From Mycobacterium sp. PO1 (lineage in GTDB: Bacteria > Actinomycetota > Actinomycetes > Mycobacteriales > Mycobacteriaceae), in contig NZ_BLTG01000030.1 in NCBI RefSeq assembly GCF_017312405.1, forward strand, positions 1 through 64,000: a stretch of DNA of 64,000 nt. The letters are read 5' to 3'. The notes beneath the pieces are model-generated. The model was not told the origin of the DNA. It worked only from the letters and a program-made list of their open reading frames with translations, and did no database searches. Positions 12,194 through 20,792 of this stretch are shown one piece after another (positions within the stretch are counted from its first letter, which is position 1; the number at the start of each line of letters is the position of its first letter). Both the position numbers and the translations under genes were made by a program.

Positions 12194-12874
12194 TCAGGCC
12201 TGGTCTGCCGGCTGCTCGGGGGCGTCTGTCAGGCTCTCGGCGTCGACGCCCAGCACCGACGCGATCGCCTCGACTGTCACCGGGCCCTGTCGCAGCACCC
12301 GCGGGTGCGCGCCGGTGAGGTCGACGATCGTGGAGGCGGACTGCTGCTCGGCGGGTCCGCCGTCGAGGTAGACGTCGACCAGGTCGCCGAGTTGGTCGCG
12401 GGCCTGGTCGGCGGTGACCGCCGCCGGCCGCCCGGAGATGTTGGCGCTCGAGACCGCCATCGGGCCGACCGCGCGCAGCAGTTCGATGGCCACCGGGTGC
12501 AGTGGCATCCGCAGCATCACCGTGCCATTGGCGTCGCCGAGGTCCCACGCCAGGGACGGGGCCTGCCGGACCACCAGGCTCAGTGCCCCCGGCCAGAACG
12601 CGCGGATGAGTTCTTTGGCGCTGTTGGGCACGGTGTAGACCAGGCCCTGGATCGTGTGCCACGACCCGACCAGGACCGGCACCGGCATGTCCCGGCCCCT
12701 GCCCTTGGCCGCCAGTAGCGCGGCCACGGCGCTGCCGTCGAACGCGTCGGCGCCGATGCCGTAGACGGTGTCGGTGGGCATCACCACCAACCGGCCACCC
12801 TTCAGGGCGCTGATCGCTGCGGCGATACCGGTTTCGCGCTCCCCCGGGTCGGTGCAGTCGAACAAATCGGTCAC
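12194..12874 (-). CDS. L-threonylcarbamoyladenylate synthase (Sua5/YrdC family)
   Basis: Makes threonylcarbamoyl-AMP from Thr, bicarbonate and ATP for the t6A37 modification of tRNA. The 226 residues show the YrdC-type PTDTVYGIGADAF motif, the basic KGRGRDMPVPVLV stretch and the SSANISGRPA motif. A C-terminal part follows (VRQGPVTVEAIASVLG-like) that is shorter than the full Sua5 domain of archaea. It sits 13 bp after prmC and just before wecA, the same order as in M. tuberculosis. Confidence 0.93.
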   Translation of the reverse strand: MTDLFDCTDPGERETGIAAAISALKGGRLVVMPTDTVYGIGADAFDGSAVAALLAAKGRGRDMPVPVLVGSWHTIQGLVYTVPNSAKELIRAFWPGALSLVVRQAPSLAWDLGDANGTVMLRMPLHPVAIELLRAVGPMAVSSANISGRPAAVTADQARDQLGDLVDVYLDGGPAEQQSASTIVDLTGAHPRVLRQGPVTVEAIASVLGVDAESLTDAPEQPADQA

Positions 12875-12887
12875 GAAAACCAGCCTC

Positions 12888-13742
12888 TCACCCGCCGCGT
12901 ACCGCGGTCACGAATCGGGGTCGTCCGGACAGGTCGTGTCGGGCGTTGACCTCGACGAACCGCCGGGTGGACAGCAACGCGTCGGCGGTGCGTGCCGACG
13001 TGGTGTCGTCGTGTTCGATGGCGCACCGGCCGCCCGAACGCACCAGCCGGGCCGCCAGACCGGCCAGCGGATCGATCACGGCCATGCCGTCGCGGCCGCC
13101 GTACAGGGCGTGGGCCGGATCGTGTTCGGCCACCTCGGGAGACAGCTCTGCACCGAGCGGAATGTAGGGCGGGTTGGCGACCAGCAGGTCGACGGTGCCG
13201 TCGAGGTCGCTCAGCACACCCGGGCGGGTGACATCGGCGCACCGCAGCTGCACCGACGTCCCGGCCGCGTTGCGCCGGGCGTACGTCAGCGCCTCCTCGT
13301 CATCGTCGACCGCGATGACCTGCGCTGACGGCCGCTCGCTCGCCAAGGCGATGGCCAGCGCCCCCGACCCCGTGCACAGGTCGACGATCACCGGCCGGTC
13401 GGGCAAGGGCTGGGCCAGCGCCCATTCCAGCATCGACTCGGTTTCCGGCCGCGGGATGAACACGCCCGGGCCGACCGAGACGGTGACGGGGCCGAACGGA
13501 GCGTTTCCGGTCAGGTGTTGCAGCGGTCTCCGCGCGGCGCGGGAAGCGATCAGCTCGTGATAGCGATCGGCGAACCCCGGCCAGGGGTCGGTGAACGCCA
13601 ACCGACTGCGGTCGGTGCCGGCGACGTGGGCGGCCAGCAGTTCGGCGTCGACCCGTGGCGAGGCGACGCCGGCGGCGGCCAAGGTCTCCGTCGCGGCGTC
13701 GATCAGCCGGCGCATCGTCACCGGCCGCTCGGCCACGCTCAC
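12888..13742 (-). CDS. prmC: peptide chain release factor N5-glutamine methyltransferase
   Basis: Methylates the glutamine of the GGQ motif in release factors RF1 and RF2, using S-adenosylmethionine. The 284 residues show the SAM-binding [13 protein letters not shown] (from Asp121) and the diagnostic NPPY motif at 190-193, with the RPETE element before it. It overlaps its substrate gene prfA by 4 bp (ATGA), implying translational coupling. Confidence 0.96.
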   Translation of the reverse strand: MSVAERPVTMRRLIDAATETLAAAGVASPRVDAELLAAHVAGTDRSRLAFTDPWPGFADRYHELIASRAARRPLQHLTGNAPFGPVTVSVGPGVFIPRPETESMLEWALAQPLPDRPVIVDLCTGSGALAIALASERPSAQVIAVDDDEEALTYARRNAAGTSVQLRCADVTRPGVLSDLDGTVDLLVANPPYIPLGAELSPEVAEHDPAHALYGGRDGMAVIDPLAGLAARLVRSGGRCAIEHDDTTSARTADALLSTRRFVEVNARHDLSGRPRFVTAVRGG

Positions 13743-14812
13743 GTGCTCTGCAACCGAGCCTGTTTGTCGGCGGCGGCCAACGCGTCGAACAGCGGGTCCA
13801 GGTCACCGTCGAGCACCTGGTCGAGGTTGTGCGACTTGTAGTTGATGCGGTGATCGGCGATCCGGTTCTCCGGGAAGTTGTAGGTCCGGATGCGCTCGCT
13901 GCGGTCCACGGTGCGAATCTGGCTGGCCCGGTCGGCCGACGCGTCGGCCTGCGCCTGCTCCTCGGCCATCGCCTGGAGCCGCGCGGCGAGCACCTGCAGG
14001 GCGCGGGCCTTGTTCTGCAGCTGCGAGCGTTCGTTCTGGCAGGTGACGACGATCCCGGTGGGCAGATGCGTGATCCGGACCGCGGAGTCGGTGGTGTTCA
14101 CGCCCTGGCCGCCCTTACCCGAGCTGCGATAGACGTCGATGCGCAGGTCGGATTCGTCGATCTGGACCTGCTCGACCTCCTCGGGCTCCGGATAGACCAG
14201 CACGCCGGCCGCCGACGTGTGCACGCGGCCCTGAGATTCGGTGACCGGTACGCGTTGCACCCGGTGCACGCCGCCCTCGAACTTGAGCCGCGACCACACC
14301 CCGTCGGCGGAGTCGCCCTTGCTGGTGATCGACAGCGTGGCGTCCTTGTAGCCGCCCAGGTCCGAGGTCGTCTCGTCGAGAACCGTCACGGTCCAGCCGT
14401 GCCGTTCGGCGTAGCGGATGTACATCCGGGCCAGGTCCGCGGCGAACAGCGCCGATTCCTCGCCGCCCTCGCCGGACTTGACCTCGAGCACGATGTCGTC
14501 GGCGTCGTGCGGATCGCGCGGTGCCAGCAGATCGGTCAGGCGCGCGTCGAGCGCTGCGACGGTCTCGGACAACTCGTCGACCTCGGCGGCGAAGGAGTCG
14601 TCGTCGGCGGCGAGTTCGCGGGCCGCGTCGAGATCGCCGCGGGCGGTCTCGAGCTTGCGGTAGGTGGTGACGATGGGGGTCAGCTGCGAAAACCGGCGGC
14701 CGGCCTTGCGAGCGGCGACCGGATCGGCGTGTAGCTCGGGATCGGACAGTTGGCGCTCGAGATCAGCGTGCTCGGCGAGGATGGCCTCGATCGCGGGTGC
14801 GATATCGGTCAT
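13739..14812 (-). CDS. prfA: peptide chain release factor 1
   Basis: Recognises UAA and UAG stop codons and triggers peptidyl-tRNA hydrolysis. The 357 residues carry the GGQ motif at 234-236 ([15 protein letters not shown]) and the anticodon-like tripeptide PVT at 189-191 (PxT type, as expected for RF1). The C-terminal domain ends in the usual basic [13 protein letters not shown] region. It is followed by prmC with a 4-bp overlap and preceded by a strong hairpin after rpmE. Confidence 0.97.
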   Translation of the reverse strand: MTDIAPAIEAILAEHADLERQLSDPELHADPVAARKAGRRFSQLTPIVTTYRKLETARGDLDAARELAADDDSFAAEVDELSETVAALDARLTDLLAPRDPHDADDIVLEVKSGEGGEESALFAADLARMYIRYAERHGWTVTVLDETTSDLGGYKDATLSITSKGDSADGVWSRLKFEGGVHRVQRVPVTESQGRVHTSAAGVLVYPEPEEVEQVQIDESDLRIDVYRSSGKGGQGVNTTDSAVRITHLPTGIVVTCQNERSQLQNKARALQVLAARLQAMAEEQAQADASADRASQIRTVDRSERIRTYNFPENRIADHRINYKSHNLDQVLDGDLDPLFDALAAADKQARLQST

Positions 14813-14865
14813 CTCGCCTCCTTCGGCCGTTCTCGGGTTCTGCGATCAGCTCCGATCCACGAAAC

Positions 14866-14899
14866 GGCGCCCGCCTGCGCAGTGCAGCAGACGGGCGCC
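14866..14899 (-). terminator. strong stem-loop between rpmE and prfA
   Basis: GGCGCCCG (14866-14873) pairs with CGGGCGCC (14892-14899). An inner CTGC/GCAG pairing is possible, and outer flanks CTCCGATC and GATCGGAG can extend it. It begins 11 nt after the rpmE stop codon on the minus strand and is followed by a short T-containing stretch (GTTTCG). It looks like a terminator of the mycobacterial type that lacks a long U-tract, or an RNA 3'-end stabiliser for rpmE. Confidence 0.6.
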
Positions 14900-14909
14900 G
14901 ATCGGAGGG

Positions 14910-15137
14910 CTACTTGTCGGCAGCCTTGGCGCGCTTGCCGTAGCGCTTCTCGAAGCGGGCAACGCGGCCGCCGCTGTCGAGGATCTTCTGCTTGCCGGTG
15001 TAGAACGGGTGGCACTGCGAGCACACCTCAACGGTGATCTGCCCGCTCTTCTTGGTGCTGCGGGTGGTGAAGCTGGCACCACAGCCGCACAGCACGGTCG
15101 TGTCTACGTAGTCAGGGTGGATACCCGATTGCATGGC
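14910..15137 (-). CDS. rpmE: 50S ribosomal protein L31
   Basis: Small protein of the large ribosomal subunit, 75 residues. Four cysteines in two pairs (LCGCG and VCSQCHPFY) mark the zinc-binding type of L31, as opposed to the Cys-free paralogue used under zinc limitation. The highly conserved [22 protein letters not shown] is present. I chose the second ATG (Met-Gln-Ser) because AGAGGAAGCC directly before it is a good ribosome-binding site. The upstream ATG at 15149 would add four residues. Confidence 0.95.
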   Translation of the reverse strand, partial: AMQSGIHPDYVDTTVLCGCGASFTTRSTKKSGQITVEVCSQCHPFYTGKQKILDSGGRVARFEKRYGKRAKAADK

Positions 15138-15259
15138 TTCCTCTTCCATCGGGGGCCCCGGGTCGCCCTCCCCCGGCCGAATGGACCGGAAAGGAGTGTG
15201 CGGCGTGAACCGGGACCGAGGTCGTGACGTTCCGGCCCTGGGGCCAGATGCCTGGTGCG

Positions 15260-15289
15260 ATTATGCCAGGTCAGCCGCCAGTAGCCTAA
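15260..15289 (-). promoter_or_regulatory. possible rpmE promoter
   Basis: Minus strand: TTAGGC (15289-15284), 18-bp spacer, CATAAT (15265-15260). The -10 box is good and the -35 weak. It lies about 120 bp before the rpmE start, in the 170-bp gap between the acyl-CoA synthetase stop and rpmE. Confidence 0.4.
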
Positions 15290-15307
15290 ACGCGCACGCG
15301 GCGGAGG

Positions 15308-16903
15308 CTATTCCTGGCGATCGGACTGGACGTAGGCCTGCCCTCCACGCCGCCACAGCAGCCGACCGGCGGGGTCGGTGCCCATCGACACGAGTTCTCG
15401 TTTGAGCACCTTGTTCGTCGCGGTACTGGGTAGCTGTTCGGCGATCCAGACGTATCGCGGCCACGCCTTCGGGGACAGGTCCGGTTGCGCGGCGAGGAAG
15501 TCCGTGAACTGTTCGGGACTCAACGTGGCGTCGTCCTGCAGGACGATCGCCGCCATCACCTGATCGCCGACGAGCTCATCGGGAACGGGATAGACGGCGA
15601 CCTGGCTGATGGCGGGTAGCCGGATCAGGATGCGCTCGATGGGCGCCGCAGTCATGTTCTCGCCGTCCACCCGCATCCAGTCCGCGGTGCGGCCGGCCAG
15701 GTAGATCCAGCCGGCGGCGTCGCGGTAGGCGAGATCGCCGGACCAGAACATGCCGTTGCGCATCCGCTCGCCGGTGGCACCGGGATCGTTGTAGTACCCG
15801 GCGAACATGCCGGAACCCTCGGTGTTGACCAGTTCTCCGATGGCCTCGTCGGGGTTGATCAGTTGGCCGTGCGCATCGAACCGGGCGACTGCACATTCGG
15901 ACACAGTGTCGGGGTCGTAGATCGCCACCCCGGGGAAGCCCTTGCCGATGGAACCGGGCGGGCACCCCTCCTCGCGCGTGACGGTGACCGCGTTCTCGGT
16001 CGAGCCGAAGCCGTCCCACACCGTGCAGCCGAAGCGTCTGCCGAATTCGGCGATGTCACGGTCGCTGGCCTCGTTGCCGAACGCGACGCGAAGCGGGTTG
16101 TCGTGGTCGTCGGGCCGCTCGGGGCTGGCGAGGATGTAGGCCAGCGGCTTGCCCACGTAGTTCATGTATGTGACGCCGTAGGCGCGCACGTCGTCGATGA
16201 ACCGCGACGCGGTGAACTGGGCGGGAGCCATCGACGCGCCGGCGTTCAAGGCCACCGACCAGCCGGCCAGCACTCCGTTGGAATGGAACAGCGGCATCGA
16301 CAGGTAGCAGACGTCCTCGCCGGACAGTTCGAAGCGGGCAACCAGCGCCGCGCCGGCGAGCAGCACCATCGCATGCATGACCTTGACGGCTTTCGGGTCG
16401 CCGCTGGTCCCGGAGGTGAAGATCAGCATGAACGTGTCGGTGGCCGCGACCTCGCGATGCGGTCTCAGTTCGCCCTTCGCGGGAGCGGTCAGGTCCTCCC
16501 AGTCGGGGCCGCCCACGAGCAGCACCCGCACGCCGGGCAACTCCAGCCCGTCGAGCAGGCCGACGTGCGCGGGGTCGGTGAGCAGAATCTGGCAGTCGGC
16601 GCGCACGATGTCGCGGGCCAGCGCGGCGCCGCGGCGGGTGTTGTTGATGCCGCAGACGACGTACCCGCCGAGCCCGGCCGCGGCCATCGCGGTGAGCATG
16701 TCCGGGGTGTTGCCGAGGAGAACGCCGACGTGCAACGGGCGGTCGGGATCGGCGATGCCGATCAGTGCGGCTGCCTGACGGGCGGCCTCGTCGAGGTGCT
16801 CGCGCCACGTCCAGGTCTGTGCGCCGCACTTCACCGCGACCCTGTCGGCGATCTCGTCGTTGTCGCGCAGTTCTCGCAGCAGCTGTTGAACGGTTTCCGC
16901 CAC
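15308..16903 (-). CDS. FadD17-like acyl-CoA synthetase (AMP-forming)
   Basis: ANL-superfamily enzyme that activates a carboxylic acid through an acyl-AMP to an acyl-CoA. Motifs seen are the P-loop-like FTSGTSGDPKAVK, the FGSTEN motif, the YLAGRTADWMRVDGE hinge region and the C-terminal lysine region ATNKVLKREL. The sequence closely resembles mycobacterial FadD17, linked to lipid or steroid metabolism; the substrate cannot be read here. The frame is open to 17035, but the GTG at 16903 has GGGAAGG about 8 nt upstream and gives 531 residues. It is divergent from a tetR gene, a likely regulator. Confidence 0.85.
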   Translation of the reverse strand: MAETVQQLLRELRDNDEIADRVAVKCGAQTWTWREHLDEAARQAAALIGIADPDRPLHVGVLLGNTPDMLTAMAAAGLGGYVVCGINNTRRGAALARDIVRADCQILLTDPAHVGLLDGLELPGVRVLLVGGPDWEDLTAPAKGELRPHREVAATDTFMLIFTSGTSGDPKAVKVMHAMVLLAGAALVARFELSGEDVCYLSMPLFHSNGVLAGWSVALNAGASMAPAQFTASRFIDDVRAYGVTYMNYVGKPLAYILASPERPDDHDNPLRVAFGNEASDRDIAEFGRRFGCTVWDGFGSTENAVTVTREEGCPPGSIGKGFPGVAIYDPDTVSECAVARFDAHGQLINPDEAIGELVNTEGSGMFAGYYNDPGATGERMRNGMFWSGDLAYRDAAGWIYLAGRTADWMRVDGENMTAAPIERILIRLPAISQVAVYPVPDELVGDQVMAAIVLQDDATLSPEQFTDFLAAQPDLSPKAWPRYVWIAEQLPSTATNKVLKRELVSMGTDPAGRLLWRRGGQAYVQSDRQE

Positions 16904-17010
16904 TTCATCACCCTTCCCGCAGGTGAACAAATTCTTGCATGTGTCAACTGTCGACCCGCCCGCACCCGGCATCGCCCCACCGAACCCCGGCCGTCTGCGA
17001 AGATAAATCG

Positions 17011-17643
17011 GTGAGCGTCGACACCGTGGCCACATCGGAGGCGAAGCCCGAGACGAGATCCGTCCGCGACCGGCTGATCGATGCGGCCGAACAATGCCTG
17101 ACCGCCAAGGGCATCCGCGCCACGACGGTCTCCGAGGTGGCCGAGGTCGCCGGGGTCAGCCGCGGCTGGCTGTACCGCCACTTTCCCGACAAATCCGAAC
17201 TGCTCGGTGCCGCGATCGTCCGGCTCAACGACGCGTTCTGGACCGAATCCCGGACCAGGCTCGACGCGGTGAGCAGTCTCGATCAGCAGATCGCCGTCGG
17301 GGTGGTGCTCGCCCGCCAGGAGTCGGAGACGCCCGGCGCCCTGGTGCTCAAGCTGCGCCAGGAGGAGCCCGAGGCGTTCGCGGCCTGCGTGGGACTCGGC
17401 ATGCGCGGGCTGATCCCCGAGATCGCGGCGTTCTGGACGCCCTACCTGCAGGCCGCCGTGGACCGCGGCGAGATCCATCCTGACACCGACTGCGCCGAAG
17501 CCGCCGAATGGATCGCCCGCATCACGATGAGCCTGGCCACCGTGCCGGGCGAGCGCTGTGACATCGACGATCACGAATCGCTGTTGCGCCATGCCCGGCG
17601 CTACATCGTCGCGGGGCTTCGCTGCGACCCCGGGGTCAGCTGA
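17011..17643 (+). CDS. TetR family transcriptional regulator
   Basis: A 210-residue regulator with a clear N-terminal helix-turn-helix (TTVSEVAEVAGVSRGWLYRHF followed by PDKSELL, about residues 35-64). The C-terminal ligand-binding domain is not recognisable by eye. I chose the GTG at 17011 (Val-Ser-Val-Asp); the frame extends upstream to 16939 with little coding character. Divergence from the fadD17-like gene across a 107-bp gap suggests that it regulates that gene and itself. The ligand may be an acyl-CoA (inference). Confidence 0.88.
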   Translation: MSVDTVATSEAKPETRSVRDRLIDAAEQCLTAKGIRATTVSEVAEVAGVSRGWLYRHFPDKSELLGAAIVRLNDAFWTESRTRLDAVSSLDQQIAVGVVLARQESETPGALVLKLRQEEPEAFAACVGLGMRGLIPEIAAFWTPYLQAAVDRGEIHPDTDCAEAAEWIARITMSLATVPGERCDIDDHESLLRHARRYIVAGLRCDPGVS

Positions 17644-18238
17644 GCCGTTCGGCCGCCTCGACCGGGCGACCGGTGAGCAGCAGGAGCAGCTCGCGGATCG
17701 GCATCTCGAGCACACGCCCCTGCCCGACGGCGAAGTCGGCATCGGAAGCGACCAGCCGCACTCCGGCGAACCGGCGTCGCGCGTGGAACGGAAAGCCGCG
17801 CTGCCACACCCGGTGCGCGGCGACGACAGCCGCCGCGGCCGGCATCGGCCGGTCGATGCCCAGCGGAATGCAGATGTCCTGGGTATGCACCAGCACATCG
17901 GTCAGCGGGTCCTGCGCGGTGGTGCCCGGTGGATGACGGCGCGAGCCGACGACACCGCGCAGGTTGGCGGCGATCTCGGACGCCGGCCGGTGGTCCGCGA
18001 CGGCCATCCGGTTGACCAGGGCGTCGAACCGGAAGCCGCTGCGCGCGGCTTCAACGAGCATGCGCGGCATCGGCAGCGCGGCATGGGTCAGATGGGCCGC
18101 GACGTGACGCACCGTCCATCCGGTGCACAGCGACGGGGTCTGCCAGCAGTCGGGGTCGGCGGCGTCGAGGTCCTCGAGGAGATCGGCGAGTTCCCCGCGC
18201 TGGGTGTCGATGTGCCGCCACACGGTGCCGGTGTCCAT
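17636..18238 (-). CDS. maleylpyruvate isomerase-like (DinB/MDMPI) family protein
   Basis: A 200-residue protein of the mycothiol-dependent maleylpyruvate isomerase / DinB-like four-helix family. The diagnostic SLCTGWTVRHVAAHLTH segment and a later VLVHTQDICIPLG with conserved histidines could form the metal site. Function cannot be assigned beyond the family; many members are uncharacterised metal- and thiol-dependent enzymes. The ATG has GGAGG a few bases upstream. Its 3' end overlaps the tetR gene by 8 bp tail-to-tail. It shares a 63-bp promoter region with the divergent marR gene. Confidence 0.8.
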   Translation of the reverse strand: MDTGTVWRHIDTQRGELADLLEDLDAADPDCWQTPSLCTGWTVRHVAAHLTHAALPMPRMLVEAARSGFRFDALVNRMAVADHRPASEIAANLRGVVGSRRHPPGTTAQDPLTDVLVHTQDICIPLGIDRPMPAAAAVVAAHRVWQRGFPFHARRRFAGVRLVASDADFAVGQGRVLEMPIRELLLLLTGRPVEAAERLS

Positions 18239-18252
18239 AGCGCCTCCACTGG

Positions 18253-18288
18253 TACGAAGAACTGACTAAATATAGTCAGGTATTCGTA
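18253..18288. promoter_or_regulatory. palindromic operator between marR and the DinB-like gene
   Basis: A nested perfect palindrome: outer arms TACGAA (18253-18258) and TTCGTA (18283-18288), inner arms CTGACTA (18262-18268) and TAGTCAG (18273-18279), centre aata. Two in-phase inverted repeats of this size are typical of a MarR dimer site. It fills most of the 63-bp gap between the two divergent start codons and so could control both genes. Confidence 0.75.
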
Positions 18289-18301
18289 CTACATTCAAGG
18301 G

Positions 18302-18736
18302 ATGGAGGACCAGCCGAGCACACCGGTGCTGATGTTCGTCGCCCATCGCGATGTGGAGAGCCGGGTGATGGCGGCGCTGGCCGAGGCGGGCCTCGACGAC
18401 ATCACCAGCGCCCAGTCGCGCCTGATGCAGCGCCTCGATCCCGCCGGCATGCGGCTGACCGACCTGGCCGAGCAGGCGAGGGTGACGAAACAGACCGCGG
18501 GCGCGCTGGTCGACCAGCTGGAACGCGCGGGCTACGTCATGCGCCGGCCGGACCCGTCTGACGCCCGCGCCCGACTGGTGACACTGAGCGAGCGGGGCCT
18601 CACCGCGTGCTCGGCCGCCGCGGCAGAGGTCGCCGAAGTCGAACAGGAATGGCGGCGCCACCTCGGTGACACCGCGTATCGCGGCCTGCGGGACGCGCTG
18701 ATCGCGCTGCGCACGGTCACCGACCCCTACCGGTGA
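18302..18736 (+). CDS. MarR family transcriptional regulator
   Basis: A 144-residue winged-helix regulator. The recognition region (LTDLAEQARVTKQTAGALVDQLERAGYV) and the wing (RRPDPSDARARLVTLSERG) are standard for MarR. The DinB-like gene, divergent across an operator palindrome, is the obvious target, with autorepression likely. The ligand is unknown. The ATG follows AAGGG closely. It ends about 50 bp before the rho stop, tail-to-tail. Confidence 0.9.
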   Translation: MEDQPSTPVLMFVAHRDVESRVMAALAEAGLDDITSAQSRLMQRLDPAGMRLTDLAEQARVTKQTAGALVDQLERAGYVMRRPDPSDARARLVTLSERGLTACSAAAAEVAEVEQEWRRHLGDTAYRGLRDALIALRTVTDPYR

Positions 18737-18785
18737 TGTCGATCCCGGCGACTGCACGCAGCGCCGACAACGACCCCGGGATCGC

Positions 18786-20792
18786 TCAGTCGGTGTCGCC
18801 GCCGGGGGTGTTCTTGGACACCTGGACCAGGAACTCATAGTTGTTCTTGGTCTTGCGCAGCTGGCTCATCAGCAGGTCGATGGCCTGGTGCGGGTCCAGA
18901 CCCGACATCACCCGGCGCAGCTTGTGCACGATGGCGAACTCGTCGGGCGAGAGCAGCAGCTCGTCCTTGCGGGTGCCCGACGGGTTGACGTCGACGGCCG
19001 GGAACACCCGGCGCTCGGCGATCTTGCGGTCGAGCTTGAGCTCGGCGTTGCCGGTGCCCTTGAACTCCTCGAAGATGACCGTGTCACCGGTGGAGCCGGT
19101 CTCGACCATCGCGGTCGCGATGATCGTCAGCGAACCACCCTCTTCGATGTTGCGTGCCGCGCCCAGGAACCGCTTGGGCGGGTAGAGCGCGGTGGAATCG
19201 ACACCACCGGACAGGATGCGGCCCGACGCCGGGGAGGCGTTGTTGTAGGCGCGGCCCAGCCGGGTGATCGAGTCCAGCAGCACCACGACGTCCTTGCCCT
19301 GCTCGACCAGGCGCTTGGCGCGCTCGATCGCCAGCTCGGCGGCCTGGGTGTGGTCGGACGGCGGCCGGTCGAAGGTGGAGGCGATGACCTCACCCTTGAC
19401 CGAACGCTGCATGTCGGTGACCTCTTCGGGTCGTTCGTCGACCAGCACCACCATCAGGTGGCATTCCGGGTTGTTGCGGGTGATCGCGTTGGCGATGTCC
19501 TGCATGATCGTCGTCTTACCGGCCTTCGGCGGCGACACGATCAGGGCGCGCTGACCCTTGCCGATCGGCATGATCAGGTCGATGACACGGGTGGTCAGCC
19601 GGTCGGAGCTGGTCTCCAGCCGCAGCCGCTGATTCGGGTACAGCGGGGTGAGCTTGCTGAACTCGGGACGCTGCTTGGCGTCCTCGACCGACCCGCCGTT
19701 GACGCTGTCGATGCGCACCAGCGGGTTGAACTTCTGCCGCTGGTTGTTCTGCTCACCCTCTTTGGGAACCCGGACCGCGCCGGTGATGGCGTCGCCGCGG
19801 CGCAAGCCGTTCTTGCGCACCATGTTCATCGACACGTAGACGTCGTTCGGGCCGGCGAGGTAGCCGGACGTACGCACGAACGCGTAGTTGTCCAGCACGT
19901 CGAGGATCCCGGCGACGGGCTGCACGACGTCGTCGTCGCGCAACTCGGTGTCGCGTTCACCGCCGCCGCCCCCGTCGCCGCCGCGCTCGCGGCGTCGACG
20001 GTCACGGAACCGACGCCCACGCCGGCCGCCGCGGCCGTCGCCGTCGTCGTCATTGTTGTTGTTGCTGTTGTTGTTATTGCTGTTGTTGCCGCGGTTCTGG
20101 CCGCCGCCCTGCTGGTCGTTGCCCTGCTGGTCGTTGCCGCCGCCGCCCTTGTCGGGCCGGTCGGGCCGGTCGGACTTGGCGCCCTGGTTGTCGCGCCTGT
20201 TGCGGTCCCGGTCGGGCGCGTCGGACTTGTCCGACGGCTCGGACTTCTCGGTGCGAGCCGGCTTGTCGCCACCCTTGGCCTGCTGCCCGTTGTCCTGCTG
20301 CTTGTCGCCGCGCTGGTTGTCGTCCTCGGAGCGGTCGGCAGGCTTGTCACCGGTCGGCTGGGCCTGGCCCTGCTCGCGGGAGGCCGAGCGACGCTCACGC
20401 CGCTGCGGCGCGCGCTGCGTCTCTGCGGTCTGCTCCGGCGTCTCACCGCCCGCTTCCGGGGCGGGAGCGCTCTGCTCGGCGCTGGGCGCCTTCTTGCTCT
20501 GAGCGGTCCCGTTGGCGTCACCGCGGCGCTCGCGGATGGCGGCGACGAGTTCGCTCTTGCGCATCCCGGAGGCGCCCTCGACGCCGATCTCCTTGGCCAG
20601 GGCGCGCAGTTCCGGCAACACCATGCCGGACAGCGAGCCGCGGCGGGCAGGCGCAGCGCCTTCCGCGCTCGACGCCGAGGATTGCGACGACGGGGCCGCA
20701 TCGGCGGGGGCGGAGACGTCTGCGGTCACGGGGTTCGACAGCTCGCCGCTCTGGGTGCTGCCACCAGCCGTGAAGAGGTCCGTATCAGTCAC
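18786..20792 (-). CDS. rho: transcription termination factor Rho
   Basis: Hexameric RNA-dependent ATPase that ends transcription. The C-terminal 400 residues are strongly conserved: RNA-binding DNYAFVRTSGYLAG, Walker A PPKAGKTT, VDERPEEVTDMQR, and GRILSGGVDSTALYPPKRF. The N-terminal part has a SAP-like helix (MVLPELRALAKEIG). A low-complexity insertion of about 190 residues follows, rich in Asn, Asp, Gly, Gln and Arg, including a run of alternating Asn and Ser. Actinobacterial Rho proteins carry such insertions, which help RNA binding. Start GTG at 20792 (Val-Thr-Asp-Thr-Asp) has GAAAGGAAA upstream; 668 residues. Confidence 0.97.
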   Translation of the reverse strand: MTDTDLFTAGGSTQSGELSNPVTADVSAPADAAPSSQSSASSAEGAAPARRGSLSGMVLPELRALAKEIGVEGASGMRKSELVAAIRERRGDANGTAQSKKAPSAEQSAPAPEAGGETPEQTAETQRAPQRRERRSASREQGQAQPTGDKPADRSEDDNQRGDKQQDNGQQAKGGDKPARTEKSEPSDKSDAPDRDRNRRDNQGAKSDRPDRPDKGGGGNDQQGNDQQGGGQNRGNNSNNNNSNNNNDDDGDGRGGRRGRRFRDRRRRERGGDGGGGGERDTELRDDDVVQPVAGILDVLDNYAFVRTSGYLAGPNDVYVSMNMVRKNGLRRGDAITGAVRVPKEGEQNNQRQKFNPLVRIDSVNGGSVEDAKQRPEFSKLTPLYPNQRLRLETSSDRLTTRVIDLIMPIGKGQRALIVSPPKAGKTTIMQDIANAITRNNPECHLMVVLVDERPEEVTDMQRSVKGEVIASTFDRPPSDHTQAAELAIERAKRLVEQGKDVVVLLDSITRLGRAYNNASPASGRILSGGVDSTALYPPKRFLGAARNIEEGGSLTIIATAMVETGSTGDTVIFEEFKGTGNAELKLDRKIAERRVFPAVDVNPSGTRKDELLLSPDEFAIVHKLRRVMSGLDPHQAIDLLMSQLRKTKNNYEFLVQVSKNTPGGDTD

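Noticed and set aside
12189-12662. N-terminal extension of wecA to 584 residues
   Set aside because: The extra 158 residues lie inside sua5 in another frame and have no resemblance to the membrane enzyme. The GTG at 12188 gives a normal length.
16904-17010. TetR operator between fadD17-like and tetR genes
   Set aside because: A TTGACA-like box and a loose CAAATTCTTG near-palindrome are present, but no symmetric site of convincing length was found, so no feature was entered.
18786-20792. Bicyclomycin-resistance substitution in Rho
   Set aside because: A Leu-to-Met change has been discussed for M. tuberculosis Rho, but I could not place the position with certainty here, so no claim is made.
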